Shown in pieces: positions 45,462-55,863 of a stretch of DNA of 64,000 bases. This DNA comes from Acidovorax sp. GBBC 1281 (lineage in GTDB: Bacteria > Pseudomonadota > Gammaproteobacteria > Burkholderiales > Burkholderiaceae_C): contig NZ_CP097269.1 in the NCBI RefSeq assembly GCF_028473645.1, positions 1,558,001 to 1,622,000 of the forward strand, read 5' to 3'. Under the pieces are notes generated by a model. It saw only the letters and a program-made list of their open reading frames with translations, did no database searches and had not been told where the DNA came from. Position numbers and translations under genes: made by a program. How positions within the stretch are numbered: position 1 is the first letter of the stretch; the number at the start of each line of letters is the position of its first letter.

Positions 45462-46474
45462 GCACGCTGCCGTCCGGCCCCGGCCTGCTCCCGGAGGGGG
45501 AGGCCGGCACCGAAGACCTGGAGGAGGGCGGCGAAGCCTCGCAGGAGATTCGCCAGTTCGCCATCGGCGAGGCGCAGCACGGCGAGCGCCTGGACCGGGC
45601 GCTGGCCGATCAGGTGCCCGAGTTTTCGCGCAGCTATCTGCAGCAATTGCTGGCCCAGGGGGGCGTTCTGCTCAACGGGCAGGCCGCGGCCAAGCCTGCG
45701 GCCCGTGTCAAGGCGGGCGATGTGGTGGCGGTGGAACTGCGGCCCACCCAGCAGAGCCAGGCCTTCCGGCCGGAGTCCATGCCCATCGACGTGGTGTTCG
45801 AGGATGCGCACCTGCTGGTGATCCACAAGCCTGCGGGGCTCGTCGTTCACCCCGCGCCCGGCAACTGGAGCGGGACCTTGCTCAACGGCCTGCTGGCCCG
45901 CGATCCCAAGGCGCTGCTGGTGCCCCGGGCGGGCATCGTCCACCGGCTCGACAAGGACACGAGCGGGTTGATGGTCGTGGCGCGCGAGCGGGGCGTCATG
46001 GATGCGCTGGTGCGCATGATCGCCGCCCGCGAAGTGAGCCGGCAGTACCTCGCCATCGGCCACCGCCCCTGGAGCGGGCCGGAGCAGCGCGTGGTCGAGG
46101 GAAGCATCGGCCGCGACCCGCGCAACCGCCTGCGCATGGCCGTGGTGGACCTGGCCACGCAGTCGGGCAAGCCCGCGCGCACGGACATCGCCCTGCTCGA
46201 TAGCGTCGATCCGGTCTGCTTCGTGCGCTGCACGCTGCACACCGGGCGCACGCACCAGATCCGGGTGCACATGGCCTCGCTTCGCCATCCCCTGGTGGGC
46301 GATGCCTTGTACGGCGGAGAAGCTGCGGGGGGGCTCGCGCGGCAGGCGCTGCACGCGTACCGGCTGGCTTTCGCCCATCCCATGACGGGGGAGCCGATGG
46401 AGTTCCATGCGCCTCTGCCGCCGGACATGGAAAACGCCTTGGATTTTTGGGGCCTGCGCTACAATCGCGCCTAG
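45458..46474 (+). CDS. rluD: 23S rRNA pseudouridine synthase RluD family
   Basis: This is a 338-residue RluA-type synthase. An S4 RNA-binding domain (SYLQQLLAQGGVLLNGQ) precedes the catalytic domain with D165 in HRLDKDTSGLMV and the RTHQIRVHMA motif. RluD makes pseudouridines 1911/1915/1917 in helix 69 of 23S rRNA. The start is a TTG at 45458 overlapping the nlpD stop (TTGA), so it probably depends on translational coupling. An acidic stretch of about 30 residues precedes the S4 domain. Confidence 0.92.
   Translation: MSTLPSGPGLLPEGEAGTEDLEEGGEASQEIRQFAIGEAQHGERLDRALADQVPEFSRSYLQQLLAQGGVLLNGQAAAKPAARVKAGDVVAVELRPTQQSQAFRPESMPIDVVFEDAHLLVIHKPAGLVVHPAPGNWSGTLLNGLLARDPKALLVPRAGIVHRLDKDTSGLMVVARERGVMDALVRMIAAREVSRQYLAIGHRPWSGPEQRVVEGSIGRDPRNRLRMAVVDLATQSGKPARTDIALLDSVDPVCFVRCTLHTGRTHQIRVHMASLRHPLVGDALYGGEAAGGLARQALHAYRLAFAHPMTGEPMEFHAPLPPDMENALDFWGLRYNRA
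46439..46465 (+). promoter_or_regulatory. Candidate promoter of scpB-rluB
   Basis: TTGGAT (46439-46444) and TACAAT (46460-46465) are separated by 15 bp, inside the rluD end. It would give a leader of about 150 nt before scpB. Confidence 0.45.
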
Positions 46475-46624
46475 CGGCTGTACCAGCCGACTCGCCCGCA
46501 TGGACACACTGCAGGGCTGGGAACAGCACCAAGGTCTTTGCGCGCGGTCCCGCTGAACGAACCCTTTGACAGGCATGGCGCCCTTTTCGACACGTGGCGT
46601 CTCTTTCCCCGCAATTGCTGAACC

Positions 46625-47392
46625 ATGAATACGGTGGACGCCAAACGGGTCCTTGAAACCGCGCTGATCTGCGCTCCGCAACCGGCGACCCTGCGCGAGT
46701 TGCGCACGCTCTTCAACGACGCTCTCGGAACCGATACCCTGAAAACCATCCTGCTGGAACTCCAGCAGGACTGGGCATTGCGGGGCGTGGAGCTCGTGCA
46801 GGTCGCGACGGGCTGGCGTTTCCAGAGCCGCCCTGAAATGCGCGAGTACCTGGATCGGCTGCATCCGGAAAAGCCGCCGCGCTACACCCGGGCCACCCTG
46901 GAAACGCTGGCCATCATTGCCTACCGGCAGCCGGTGACGCGGGGCGACATCGAGGACATCCGCGGTGTGACCGTGAACAGCCTGATCATCAAGCAGCTGG
47001 AAGACCGTGGCTGGGTGGAGGTCATCGGGCACCGCGAAACCGTGGGCCGGCCCGCCCTGTTCGCCACCACGCGGCAGTTTCTGGACGACCTCGGGCTGCA
47101 GTCGCTCGACCAGTTGCCCGTGATGGAAAATCCGGCCGTGCAGGCCAGCGTGCTCGAAGCGCTGGGTTCTGGCGGCACCTTGCCGCTTGACGCACCTGCC
47201 GACCCGGCGCCAGGGGATAACCCCCCTGTGTCAGAGGCGGTGCCTTCGGTGCCGCAGGGCTCCGAAACGGAGCCGGTCACCGGCCCGTCCACAGAAGACA
47301 CGCCGCGCCCATCCGACGAAGAAGACGTGCTGGCCCCCTCGCACGAGAAGCCAAAAGACGCCGATAACGGCACACCAGAGAGTCTCCCATGA
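46625..47392 (+). CDS. scpB: Segregation and condensation protein B
   Basis: This is a 255-residue subunit of the SMC-ScpA-ScpB condensin. Two winged-helix domains make up residues 1-180 ([29 protein letters not shown] is diagnostic). The last ~70 residues are an acidic, Pro/Thr-rich tail that is longer than in short ScpB proteins. The gene ends in ATGA shared with rluB, a pairing seen in many bacteria. No scpA is present in the window. Confidence 0.95.
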   Translation: MNTVDAKRVLETALICAPQPATLRELRTLFNDALGTDTLKTILLELQQDWALRGVELVQVATGWRFQSRPEMREYLDRLHPEKPPRYTRATLETLAIIAYRQPVTRGDIEDIRGVTVNSLIIKQLEDRGWVEVIGHRETVGRPALFATTRQFLDDLGLQSLDQLPVMENPAVQASVLEALGSGGTLPLDAPADPAPGDNPPVSEAVPSVPQGSETEPVTGPSTEDTPRPSDEEDVLAPSHEKPKDADNGTPESLP

Positions 47393-48843
47393 ACGATCCC
47401 ATTTCAGAACCTGCCGACGACCAGCCCGCGTTGCCCGCCGAGGCAGACGCCAGCGTGAAGAAGCCCGCGACCCGCAAGCCGCCCCGCAAGAAGGCGCCGA
47501 AGGCGTCCGACGCGGCAGCAGGCCAGCCGGTGGAGGCTTCTGCCGAGTCCGCGCAGGATGCCGAGGCTGTCGCTGCACCGGATGGGACGGCGGTGGAGGC
47601 TGCCCCTGCGCCGGTGCGGACTGAACCTGCTTCAACCAGATCGGAGCGCCCTTCGGGGCCTCGCCCTGCTGCGGGGGCGCGTACCACGCCGGGATATCAG
47701 TTTGCCGACGTCGTGTCCGGCCGCCTGGACGAGGACGAAACGGCAGCCGATGCTGTGCCTGCGCGCCGCGTCCTGCTGCCGCAGGTGGAAACGCCCAAGC
47801 TGCATAAGGTGCTGGCCCAGGCAGGGCTGGGCTCTCGCCTGGAAATGGAGCAATTGATCCTGGAAGGCCGGATTTCGGTCAACAACGAGCCAGCGCACAT
47901 CGGTCAGCGCGTGCAGTTCGGCGATCAGGTGAAAGTGAATGGCCGGCCCATTCGCTACCGCATCGATCCCCCTCCCGCCCGGGTCATCGCGTACCACAAG
48001 CCAGCGGGCGAAGTGGTGACGCACGACGATCCCCAGAACCGGCCCACCGTGTTTCGCAAGCTGCCGCGGCTTGCCCACGGAAAGTGGCAGTCTGTGGGGC
48101 GGCTGGACCTGAACACCGAGGGCTTGCTGCTGTTCACCAGTTCGGGCGAGCTGGCCAACCAGTTGATGCACCCCCGCTTTGGCCTGGAGCGTGAATATGC
48201 CGTGCGGGTGCTGGGCGCACTCAGCAACGAAGAGAAGCAGCGGTTGCTCGACGGCGTGCAGCTCGACGACGGCATGGCTTCGTTCGGCTCCATCGAGGAT
48301 GGCGGCGGCGAAGGCTCCAACTGCTGGTATCGCGTGACCATCTCCGAAGGCCGCAACCGTGAAGTCCGGCGCATGCTGGAGGCCGTGGGCCATGCGGTCA
48401 GCCGGCTCATCCGCATCCGCTACGGCGCGATGATGCTGCCCCGCGGACTCAAGCGCGGCGCGTGGCTGGAACTGGACGAGCGCGATATCCGCGCGCTCAT
48501 GCAGGCCGTGGGTGGTGGCAACAAGGCCCCCAGAGAGACGGTCGAGGCACCTGCCGGACCTGCGGACCGCAAGAGCGGCTTGCGCCGTGGCGGGCCCCGC
48601 GGTCGCAACAATGGCACGCCGCGCGATGCGGCCGCGCCATCTTCTGCGCGCAAGCCGGGCTATGGACCGGGCGCAGGGCGCGGCAAGGACGGCGCACCCG
48701 GTGGGCGCCAGGGCGGCGGTGGCGGCACGGGCAGCCAGCCGGATCCGATGAAGACGTCGGTGGGCTACATCGGCACGGACAGCTTGTCGCGCTACCGGCA
48801 GGACCAGAAACGCAACGGCCCGCCGCGCCGCGGCGGTCGCTGA
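47389..48843 (+). CDS. rluB: 23S rRNA pseudouridine synthase RluB family, with long tails
   Basis: This is a 484-residue RsuA-type synthase, much longer than E. coli RluB (291). Residues 1-125 are a low-complexity Ala/Pro/Lys region. An S4 domain ([20 protein letters not shown]) and the catalytic domain follow with D240 in [11 protein letters not shown]. From about 380 the protein is Gly/Arg/Ala-rich. These basic flanks may bind RNA nonspecifically. It makes pseudouridine 2605 in 23S rRNA by family precedent. Its start overlaps scpB by 4 nt. Confidence 0.93.
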   Translation: MNDPISEPADDQPALPAEADASVKKPATRKPPRKKAPKASDAAAGQPVEASAESAQDAEAVAAPDGTAVEAAPAPVRTEPASTRSERPSGPRPAAGARTTPGYQFADVVSGRLDEDETAADAVPARRVLLPQVETPKLHKVLAQAGLGSRLEMEQLILEGRISVNNEPAHIGQRVQFGDQVKVNGRPIRYRIDPPPARVIAYHKPAGEVVTHDDPQNRPTVFRKLPRLAHGKWQSVGRLDLNTEGLLLFTSSGELANQLMHPRFGLEREYAVRVLGALSNEEKQRLLDGVQLDDGMASFGSIEDGGGEGSNCWYRVTISEGRNREVRRMLEAVGHAVSRLIRIRYGAMMLPRGLKRGAWLELDERDIRALMQAVGGGNKAPRETVEAPAGPADRKSGLRRGGPRGRNNGTPRDAAAPSSARKPGYGPGAGRGKDGAPGGRQGGGGGTGSQPDPMKTSVGYIGTDSLSRYRQDQKRNGPPRRGGR

Positions 48844-48854
48844 ACCTTCGCGCC

Positions 48855-48882
48855 TTGGGGAATTAATCCGCCCAGTTAGAAT
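48855..48882 (+). promoter_or_regulatory. Promoter of ndk
   Basis: TTGGGG (48855-48860) and TAGAAT (48877-48882) are separated by 16 bp. The hexamers lie in an AT-rich patch 63 bp ahead of the ndk ATG. Confidence 0.6.
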
Positions 48883-48944
48883 CGAGGGCTTTGTCCGCAG
48901 GGCGAAAAATTCAAATAGATCAACCACTCTTCAGGAAAATCAAC

Positions 48945-49370
48945 ATGGCTATCGAACGCACCCTCTCCATCATCAAGCCCGACGCAGTGGCCAAGAACGT
49001 CATCGGCCAAATTTACGCCCGCTTCGAAGCCGCTGGCCTGAAGGTGGTCGCAGCACGCATGGCTCACCTGTCGCGCCTGGAAGCCGAACAGTTCTACGGC
49101 GTGCACAAGGAGCGTCCTTTCTTCAAGGACCTGGTGGACTTCATGATCTCCGGCCCGGTGATGATCCAGGCCCTGGAAGGCGAGAACGCCATCCTGAAGA
49201 ACCGTGAACTCATGGGCGCCACCGACCCCAAGAAGGCAGAAGCCGGCACGATCCGCGCTGACTTCGCAGACAGCATCGATGCCAACGCCGTACACGGTTC
49301 CGACGCTGTGGAAACCGCTCAGGCAGAAGTGGCTTTCTTCTTCCCTGGCCTCAACATCTACTCGCGCTGA
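48945..49370 (+). CDS. ndk: Nucleoside diphosphate kinase
   Basis: This 141-residue enzyme balances NTP pools by phosphotransfer through a phosphohistidine. The catalytic His is in [12 protein letters not shown] and the N-terminal [12 protein letters not shown] is classic. Length is exactly that of bacterial Ndk. AGGA lies nine bases before the ATG, and a TTGGGG/TAGAAT promoter lies upstream. Its codons are less G/C-biased and more regular than those of the accessory genes, as expected for a well-expressed gene. rlmN follows after 87 bp. Confidence 0.98.
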   Translation: MAIERTLSIIKPDAVAKNVIGQIYARFEAAGLKVVAARMAHLSRLEAEQFYGVHKERPFFKDLVDFMISGPVMIQALEGENAILKNRELMGATDPKKAEAGTIRADFADSIDANAVHGSDAVETAQAEVAFFFPGLNIYSR

Positions 49371-49457
49371 TATGCGATCCACCCTTGCGCCGGAGCGCTG
49401 CCCAGGCCGCGCGCCCAGTGCAGGGGGCGGTGATCGACGTGAACAGCCTTCGCTCCG

Positions 49458-50579
49458 ATGACCACCAATCTCCTTGACTTCGACCTCGACGGTCTGGCTG
49501 CGTTTTGCGAGCAGCTGGGGGAGAAGCGTTTTCGGGCGACCCAATTGTTCCGCTGGATTCACCAGCGGGGCGCGCACGATTTCGACCAGATGAGCGATCT
49601 GGCGAAGTCGCTGCGGGAAAAACTGAAGTCCTGCGCCCATGTGCAGGCATTGCCGGTCGTGAGCGAACATGTTTCGACGGACGGCACGGTCAAGTGGCTG
49701 TTCGACGTGGGTGACGGCAATGCGGTCGAAACCGTGTTCATCCCAGAGGATGACCGGGGCACCCTGTGTATTTCTTCCCAGGCCGGATGCGCCGTGGGAT
49801 GCCGTTTCTGCTCCACCGGACACCAAGGTTTCAGCCGCAACCTGACGACGGGCGAAATCATCGCCCAGTTGTGGTTCGCGGAGCATGCACTGCGCCGAAG
49901 GCTGGGCAGCGAAGAGCGCGTCATCTCCAACGTCGTGATGATGGGCATGGGTGAGCCGCTGCAGAATTACACCGCCCTCGTGCCCGCGTTGCGTGCCATG
50001 CTGGACGATCACGGCTACGGCCTGTCCCGGCGCCGCGTGACGGTGTCGACCTCGGGTGTCGTTCCCATGATGGATCGGCTTTCGCAGGACTGCCCTGTGG
50101 CGCTGGCTGTTTCGCTGCACGCGCCCAACGATCCGCTGCGTGACAACCTGGTGCCGCTCAATCGCAAGTACCCTTTGCAGGAACTTCTGGATGCCTGCCA
50201 GCGCTATCTGGCGCATGCGCCGCGCGATTTCATCACCTTCGAATATTGCATGCTCGATGGCGTGAACGACCAGGCAGAGCATGCCCGGCAACTCATCGAT
50301 CTGGTGCGCCCCCGCCATGGGCAGGGTGTTCGCTGCAAGTTCAACCTGATTCCATTCAACCCCTTTCCTGCTTCTGGCCTGCACCGATCGACCCCGCAGC
50401 AAGTTGCGGTTTTCGCAAAGTTGTTGAGTGATGCGGGTATCGTTACGACCGTGCGCAAAACGCGTGGCGACGATATCGACGCCGCGTGCGGCCAGTTGGC
50501 GGGAGATGTGAAAGACCGCACCCGGGCCGCCGAGCGCATGGCCAAGCAGCGCACCATCGTGCTCAAGCCTGTGACGTGA
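49458..50579 (+). CDS. rlmN: Dual-specificity RNA methyltransferase RlmN
   Basis: This 373-residue radical-SAM enzyme forms 2-methyladenosine at A2503 of 23S rRNA and A37 of some tRNAs. The 4Fe-4S cluster ligands are C111, C115 and C118 (CAVGCRFC). The methyl-carrying cysteine near the C-terminus is C344 ([12 protein letters not shown]). [10 protein letters not shown] and STSGVVP are further family motifs. It leads the conserved block continuing with pilF, rodZ, ispG and hisS. Confidence 0.97.
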   Translation: MTTNLLDFDLDGLAAFCEQLGEKRFRATQLFRWIHQRGAHDFDQMSDLAKSLREKLKSCAHVQALPVVSEHVSTDGTVKWLFDVGDGNAVETVFIPEDDRGTLCISSQAGCAVGCRFCSTGHQGFSRNLTTGEIIAQLWFAEHALRRRLGSEERVISNVVMMGMGEPLQNYTALVPALRAMLDDHGYGLSRRRVTVSTSGVVPMMDRLSQDCPVALAVSLHAPNDPLRDNLVPLNRKYPLQELLDACQRYLAHAPRDFITFEYCMLDGVNDQAEHARQLIDLVRPRHGQGVRCKFNLIPFNPFPASGLHRSTPQQVAVFAKLLSDAGIVTTVRKTRGDDIDAACGQLAGDVKDRTRAAERMAKQRTIVLKPVT

Positions 50580-50731
50580 TTTTCCGGTGCGGCTGACCCC
50601 CTTGGGCCCGCCATCTCGGAAAACGCCGTGACGGACGAAGGGGTGAAGCGATGCCGCCATTGGGATTTTCAAATCACCTTTTCCGGAAGCTGGCGCATGG
50701 CACGCATTGCCTTTGAGCAGGAAGGATCTAC

Positions 50732-51565
50732 ATGACGAGATCGGTCGCGGTTGTTGAGCGGCATGCCCGATGGGCGATGGCCTTGTGCCTTGCTGCGGTC
50801 GGGTTGGCGGGCCTGGGTGGGTGCGCGGCCTCTGGCGGCTCGAATGCCTCGTCTGGCAGTGCGGAGTACGTCACGCCGTCGGAAGAGACGGAAACCCGCC
50901 GCCGCGCCAGGCTCCGGTTGGAGCTGGCCGCCAATTACCTCGAGATGGGCCAGACCACGGTGGCGCTGGACGAAGTACGCCAATCGCTGACCACAGACCC
51001 GTCGTACGGCGATGCCTACAACCTGCGCGGGCTGATTTATCTGCGCCTGGGAGATCTGCCGCTGGCGGAAGAGAGCTTTCGCCGTGCACTCGGCTTTCAC
51101 CCGTCCGAGCCCAACCTGCTGCACAACTATGGCTGGCTTCTGTGCCAGCAGCAGAAGTACGCGGAAAGCCAGCAGTATTTCGAGCGGGCCCTGGCCAGCC
51201 GGACCTATACCGCCCGCAGCAAGACGCTCATGGCCCAAGGCCTTTGCCAGGAGCGTGCCGGGCAGATCGCAGAAGCGGAGCAGACATTGCTCAAGGCGTA
51301 TGAACTGGATGCGGGCAACCCTGTGGTGGGATACAACCTGTCGTCGCTCATGTTTCGCCGTGGCGAGATCAAGCGTGCGCAGTTCTACATTCGCCGCCTG
51401 AACAACAGCGAGTTCGCCAATGCGGAATCGCTTTGGCTGGGCATCAAGATCGAGCGGGCGTTGAGTGATTCGGTGGCGATGCGGCAGCTCGCCGAACAAC
51501 TGCGCAAGCGTTTTCCTGACTCCAAAGAATTGATGGCATATGACCGAGGGGCGTTCAATGAATGA
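50732..51565 (+). CDS. pilF: Type IV pilus biogenesis lipoprotein PilF/PilW
   Basis: This is a 277-residue outer-membrane lipoprotein (signal ending LGGC, C31). Tandem TPR repeats follow (LELAANYLEMGQTTVALDEV, AYNLRGLIYLRLGDLPLAEESF, LLHNYGWLLCQQQKYAESQQ). PilF-type proteins help PilQ secretin assembly. AGGAAGGA precedes the ATG. The last bases overlap rodZ. Position between rlmN and rodZ is standard for gamma- and betaproteobacteria. Confidence 0.94.
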   Translation: MTRSVAVVERHARWAMALCLAAVGLAGLGGCAASGGSNASSGSAEYVTPSEETETRRRARLRLELAANYLEMGQTTVALDEVRQSLTTDPSYGDAYNLRGLIYLRLGDLPLAEESFRRALGFHPSEPNLLHNYGWLLCQQQKYAESQQYFERALASRTYTARSKTLMAQGLCQERAGQIAEAEQTLLKAYELDAGNPVVGYNLSSLMFRRGEIKRAQFYIRRLNNSEFANAESLWLGIKIERALSDSVAMRQLAEQLRKRFPDSKELMAYDRGAFNE

Positions 51566-52484
51566 GCCGGTGGTGGGGCACGATGGACAGCCTGTGAACA
51601 GTGAAGTCTCGCCAACCCAGGACAGCGTGGCCGCAGGGCTGATGCTGCGGCAAGCCCGCGAATCCGCTGGCGTGCACATTGCGGCACTGGCCGTGGCCCT
51701 CAAGGTGCCGGTGCACAAGCTGGAAGCCTTGGAAGCGGGTTACTTCGAGGTTTTTCCGGACGTGGTTTTTGTGCGTGCCCTGGCCTCCAGCATGTGCCGA
51801 ACGCTCAAGGTGGATCCTGCGCCCGTGCTGGCGCTGCTGCCGCGCAATCAGCCACCTGCGCTGTCGGCGCACCGAGGCATCAATGCATCGTTCAAGCCTG
51901 GCAGCGGCCAGTTGGCGTCGTCCTCCAGCGGATCGGGTTCCCGCACCGCCATCTTCGCGGTGATCGTGTTGCTGGTGGGCGCTGCTGCCGTTCTGCTGTG
52001 GCCCCATCGGCCCGATGGCGTGGCCGGCAATGAGCCGGTGGCGGCGACAGGCACTGTCCCGGAAGCCGAAGGCACCAGAGGGGCCGATGCTGCCAGTCCT
52101 GCCCAGCCAGTGACTGCACTTTCGGTTCCAGCCCCGTCGGCTTCTGCGCCATCTTCCATGGCAAGCCCATCGGGTGTATCGCCCGCGGCGACGGCTGCAG
52201 TGGCCGCGCCTGAGGCCCCGGCATCCGCACCGGCAGGTAGTCCGGATGCCGCACTGGTCATTCGCACGCGCGGAGAATCGTGGGTTCAGGTGCGCAGTGC
52301 GGCGGGAGCCACCGTCCTTCAGCGTGTCTTGGCGGCCGGCGAGAGCGTGACGGTTCCGGGAACCCCGCCATGGTCCGTGGTCATCGGCAAGGCCGACGTC
52401 ACCGAAGTGGTGGTCCACGGCAAGCCTTTGGAACTCAAAGCCGTTTCGCGCGAAAACGTTGCCCGATTTGAGGTGAAACCGTGA
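51558..52484 (+). CDS. rodZ: Cytoskeletal/cell-shape protein RodZ
   Basis: This is a 308-residue single-pass membrane protein. A cytoplasmic HTH_25 domain (about 27-90, [19 protein letters not shown]) that binds MreB is followed by a Ser-rich linker, a TM helix at about 130-149, an Ala/Pro/Ser-rich periplasmic stretch, and a C-terminal DUF4115 beta domain ([15 protein letters not shown]). The ATG at 51558 is favoured by GAGGGG six bases upstream. An ATG at 51540 is also in frame. It overlaps pilF by 8 nt and ispG by 4 nt. Confidence 0.93.
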   Translation: MNEPVVGHDGQPVNSEVSPTQDSVAAGLMLRQARESAGVHIAALAVALKVPVHKLEALEAGYFEVFPDVVFVRALASSMCRTLKVDPAPVLALLPRNQPPALSAHRGINASFKPGSGQLASSSSGSGSRTAIFAVIVLLVGAAAVLLWPHRPDGVAGNEPVAATGTVPEAEGTRGADAASPAQPVTALSVPAPSASAPSSMASPSGVSPAATAAVAAPEAPASAPAGSPDAALVIRTRGESWVQVRSAAGATVLQRVLAAGESVTVPGTPPWSVVIGKADVTEVVVHGKPLELKAVSRENVARFEVKP

Positions 52485-53761
52485 ACCCTTTATTGACGCC
52501 CGCTTTTCCGATTGCGATGGCTGCGCCCCAGCCGCGACGCTCGCGGCAAGCCCGAATCACCTGGGGCTCGCGTGTGGTCACGGTGGGCGGAGACGCACCC
52601 GTGCGCGTGCAGTCCATGACCAATACCGACACCGTCGATGCAATCGGCACAGCGATACAGATCAAAGAACTGGCGCAGGCCGGTTCCGAGTTCGTCCGGA
52701 TCACCGTGAACACGCCCGAAGCGGCTGCGGCGGTCCCCTATATCCGCGAGCAGCTCGATCGCATGGGTGAAACCGTTCCGCTGGTGGGAGATTTCCATTA
52801 CAACGGGCACCGGCTGCTGACCGAATACCCCGATTGCGCCCAGGCGCTGTCCAAGTACCGCATCAACCCCGGCAATGTCGGCAAGGGCGACAAGCGCGAC
52901 CGCCAGTTCGGCCAGATGATCGACGCGGCGATGCGCTGGGACAAGGCCGTGCGCATCGGCGTCAACTGGGGCAGCCTCGACCAGGAGTTGCTCGCCGAGC
53001 TCATGGATGCCAATAATCGGCGGCCGTCTCCTTGGGATGCGCGGCAAGTCATGTATGAAGCGCTGATCACATCGGCCATCGAATCGGCAAAGCGCGCAGA
53101 GGAAATGGGTCTGGATGGCAACCAGATCATCCTGTCGTGCAAGGTCAGCGGAGTGCAGGATCTGGTGTCCGTGTACCGTGAGTTGGCAAAGCGCTGCGAC
53201 TACGCCTTGCACCTGGGCCTGACCGAAGCGGGCATGGGCACCAAGGGAACCGTGGCATCCACCACGGCCTTGTCGATTCTTTTGCAGGAAGGCATCGGCG
53301 ACACCATCCGCGTCTCCCTCACGCCGCAGCCTGGCGAGGCCCGCACCCAGGAAGTCGTCGTTGCTTCCGAAATTTTGCAGGCGCTGGGTTTGCGCATATT
53401 CGTGCCCAGCGTGACCGCATGCCCCGGTTGCGGGCGCACGACCAGCACCACCTTTCAGGAGTTGGCCAAGCAGATCGATGACTTTCTGCGGTCGCAGATG
53501 CCGGTCTGGCGACTCAAATACCCCGGAGTCGAAAAGATCAAGGTGGCGGTGATGGGCTGCATCGTGAACGGTCCGGGTGAAAGCAAGCATGCCGACATCG
53601 GCATCAGCTTGCCAGGCACCGGAGAGGCCCCGGCCGCGCCCGTCTTCATCGACGGAGAGAAGGCGTTGACCCTGCGCGGCGACAATATCGCGCAGGAATT
53701 CCAGCAGCTCGTCGAACGCTATATCGCCGACCGCTTCCGCACGGCGGTCGCTGCTTCTTGA
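52481..53761 (+). CDS. ispG: 4-hydroxy-3-methylbut-2-enyl diphosphate synthase (flavodoxin)
   Basis: This 426-residue iron-sulfur enzyme carries out the penultimate MEP-pathway step (MEcPP to HMBPP) of isoprenoid synthesis. An N-terminal TIM barrel ([19 protein letters not shown]) and a C-terminal 4Fe-4S domain with [18 protein letters not shown] are intact. The length is typical of the proteobacterial two-domain form with a short insertion. The start is a GTG at 52481 within the rodZ stop (GTGA), so translation is coupled. Confidence 0.97.
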   Translation: MNPLLTPAFPIAMAAPQPRRSRQARITWGSRVVTVGGDAPVRVQSMTNTDTVDAIGTAIQIKELAQAGSEFVRITVNTPEAAAAVPYIREQLDRMGETVPLVGDFHYNGHRLLTEYPDCAQALSKYRINPGNVGKGDKRDRQFGQMIDAAMRWDKAVRIGVNWGSLDQELLAELMDANNRRPSPWDARQVMYEALITSAIESAKRAEEMGLDGNQIILSCKVSGVQDLVSVYRELAKRCDYALHLGLTEAGMGTKGTVASTTALSILLQEGIGDTIRVSLTPQPGEARTQEVVVASEILQALGLRIFVPSVTACPGCGRTTSTTFQELAKQIDDFLRSQMPVWRLKYPGVEKIKVAVMGCIVNGPGESKHADIGISLPGTGEAPAAPVFIDGEKALTLRGDNIAQEFQQLVERYIADRFRTAVAAS

Positions 53762-53835
53762 TCTGAATTGAAAGCCGCCTTCCGAGCCTGTGCATGCGCA
53801 GGCCGCTGCTGGCGCGCCAGTCACTTAACCCATTG

Positions 53836-55170
53836 ATGCATTCCGTGAGCAACAAGACAAGCAATCCTCTGCCAAAGACTGGCAAATTGGTGGCCGTCAA
53901 AGGCATGAACGATATTCTTCCAACCGACTCGGCGCGCTGGGAATGGCTGGAAGACAAGGTGCGGGCACTCATGGCCCGATATGCCTATCGCAATGTGCGA
54001 ACGCCCATCGTCGAACCGACGGCGCTGTTCGTGCGTGGCTTGGGCGAAGTGACCGATATCGTCGAAAAGGAAATGTATTCGTTCGAAGACCGTTTGAACG
54101 GTGAGCATCTGACGCTGCGTCCCGAGGCGACGGCAGGCGTCGTTCGTGCCGCAGCGGAGCATTCGATGCTGTACGACGGTGGCAAGCGCCTGTACTACAT
54201 GGGGCCGATGTTCCGCCATGAGCGGCCCCAGCGGGGGCGCTACCGGCAGTTCCACCAGATCGGTGCCGAAGCCATGGGTTTTCATGGCGCCGAAGTCGAC
54301 GCCGAGCTGATCCTGCTGGCGGATGCGCTCTGGAAGGAACTGGGCCTGAAAGACGTTCGCCTGGAACTCAACAGCCTTGGGCAGCCTGAAGAGCGCAAAG
54401 CCCACCGTGCGGCGCTCATCGCCTATCTGGAGGGCCATTCTGAGCTTTTGGACGAGGATGCTCGCCGCCGCCTGCACAGCAATCCCCTGCGCATCCTGGA
54501 TACGAAGAATCCGGCCATGCAGAGCTTGGTGCAAGCGGCTCCCAAACTACTGGACTACCTTGGCGAAGAATCCAGGCGCCACTTCGACACCGTCAAGGCC
54601 ATCCTTGATGCGAATGGTGTGGCCTGGACCGTCAATCCGCGCCTCGTCCGGGGCATGGACTACTACAACTTCACGGTCTTTGAGTTCGTGACGGAGCAGC
54701 TCGGCTCCCAAGGCACTATTTGCGGCGGAGGGCGCTACGACTATCTCTTCGAGCAAATCGGGGGCAAGCCTGCGCCGGCGGTGGGCTGGGCTCTTGGCGT
54801 GGAGCGTGTGCTGGAACTCGTCAAAGAGAAAGAAGCGGCCTCGCCCGTGCTGGTGGCCGATGCCTATGCCATCGTGCCGGACGAAAAGTCGTTGCCCGCT
54901 GTCATGGCCGTGCTGCAGCGGTTGCGGGCCTTGGGCGTGAGCGTGCAGATGCACAGCCCTGCGGTTCGGGGCGAAGGCATGGGCAGCATGAAATCGCAGT
55001 TCAAGAAGGCCGATGCCAGCGGCTGCAGGCACGCATTGATCTTTGGTGCCGACGAGCTTGCGCGATCTGTCGTGACGATCAAACCACTGCGGGAAGGCGG
55101 GGGTGACCAGGTGGAGCGGGCGCTCGATGCGCTACCCGACTGGGCGCCCACTCTACAATCCCCCCGCTAA
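53836..55170 (+). CDS. hisS: Histidyl-tRNA synthetase
   Basis: This is a 444-residue class II synthetase that charges tRNA-His. Motif 2 ([21 protein letters not shown]), the histidine-A motifs ([23 protein letters not shown]) and motif 3 ([12 protein letters not shown]) are all present, followed by the anticodon-binding domain. The start is either ATG 53836 or GTG 53845. Neither has a strong ribosome site. Similarity starts at KGMNDILP. It is part of the ispG-hisS-yfgM-bamB-der block. Confidence 0.97.
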   Translation: MHSVSNKTSNPLPKTGKLVAVKGMNDILPTDSARWEWLEDKVRALMARYAYRNVRTPIVEPTALFVRGLGEVTDIVEKEMYSFEDRLNGEHLTLRPEATAGVVRAAAEHSMLYDGGKRLYYMGPMFRHERPQRGRYRQFHQIGAEAMGFHGAEVDAELILLADALWKELGLKDVRLELNSLGQPEERKAHRAALIAYLEGHSELLDEDARRRLHSNPLRILDTKNPAMQSLVQAAPKLLDYLGEESRRHFDTVKAILDANGVAWTVNPRLVRGMDYYNFTVFEFVTEQLGSQGTICGGGRYDYLFEQIGGKPAPAVGWALGVERVLELVKEKEAASPVLVADAYAIVPDEKSLPAVMAVLQRLRALGVSVQMHSPAVRGEGMGSMKSQFKKADASGCRHALIFGADELARSVVTIKPLREGGGDQVERALDALPDWAPTLQSPR

Positions 55171-55182
55171 CAGAGACCCTAC

Positions 55183-55863
55183 ATGGCAAATCACCTCGAT
55201 CTTGAAGAACAAGAGCAGCTTGACCAACTCAAGCATTTCTGGAACACCTGGGGCACGCTGATCAGTGGCATCCTGGTATTGGTTTTCGGCGCGTTTGCGG
55301 CATGGAATGGATACCAGTACTGGCAGAACCGACAGGCGGCACAAGCCGCTGCGCTATCCGATGCCGTGGAAACGGCTGCGCAGGCAAAAGACACCGCGCG
55401 CTTGGAGCAGGCTTTCGGCGACCTCAAATCGCGGTATGGCGGTACGACAAAGGCGGGGCAAGCCGGCCTTCTGGTGGCCAAAAGCTTGGTGGAAAGCGGC
55501 AATCCAGACGGTGCCAAGGCGGCCCTGGCTTGGGTTGCCGACAATGCTTCGGATGCGGGCTACAAGGCACTGGCCAAACTGCGGCTTGCCAGCTTGCTGA
55601 TGGACCAGAAGGCATACGACGAAGCGTTGAAGCAGTTGTCTGGAAGTTTTCCTGCAGAGTTCGATGCCTTGGTCGCGGACCGCAAGGGCGACGCATTGGC
55701 GCTGCTGGACAAGAAGCCGGAAGCCATCGCTGAATACCAGCGTGCCTACAAATCGCTGGAAGAGGGCATGGAGTACCGCCGCTTGGTCGAGGTGAAGCTC
55801 AATGCCCTGGGTGTGCAGCCACAACTCGTGGCCTCGGCAGCGACTGCTGGAGATTCCAAATGA
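55183..55863 (+). CDS. yfgM: YfgM-family TPR membrane protein (SecYEG ancillary subunit)
   Basis: This is a 226-residue protein with one N-terminal TM helix (about 24-42, LISGILVLVFGAFAAW) and a periplasmic TPR-like domain (TPR_21). In E. coli YfgM joins PpiD at the SecYEG translocon and aids periplasmic chaperone traffic. A TACAAT hexamer at 55154-55159, at the end of hisS, may start a separate transcript. Its stop overlaps bamB by four bases. Confidence 0.93.
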   Translation: MANHLDLEEQEQLDQLKHFWNTWGTLISGILVLVFGAFAAWNGYQYWQNRQAAQAAALSDAVETAAQAKDTARLEQAFGDLKSRYGGTTKAGQAGLLVAKSLVESGNPDGAKAALAWVADNASDAGYKALAKLRLASLLMDQKAYDEALKQLSGSFPAEFDALVADRKGDALALLDKKPEAIAEYQRAYKSLEEGMEYRRLVEVKLNALGVQPQLVASAATAGDSK

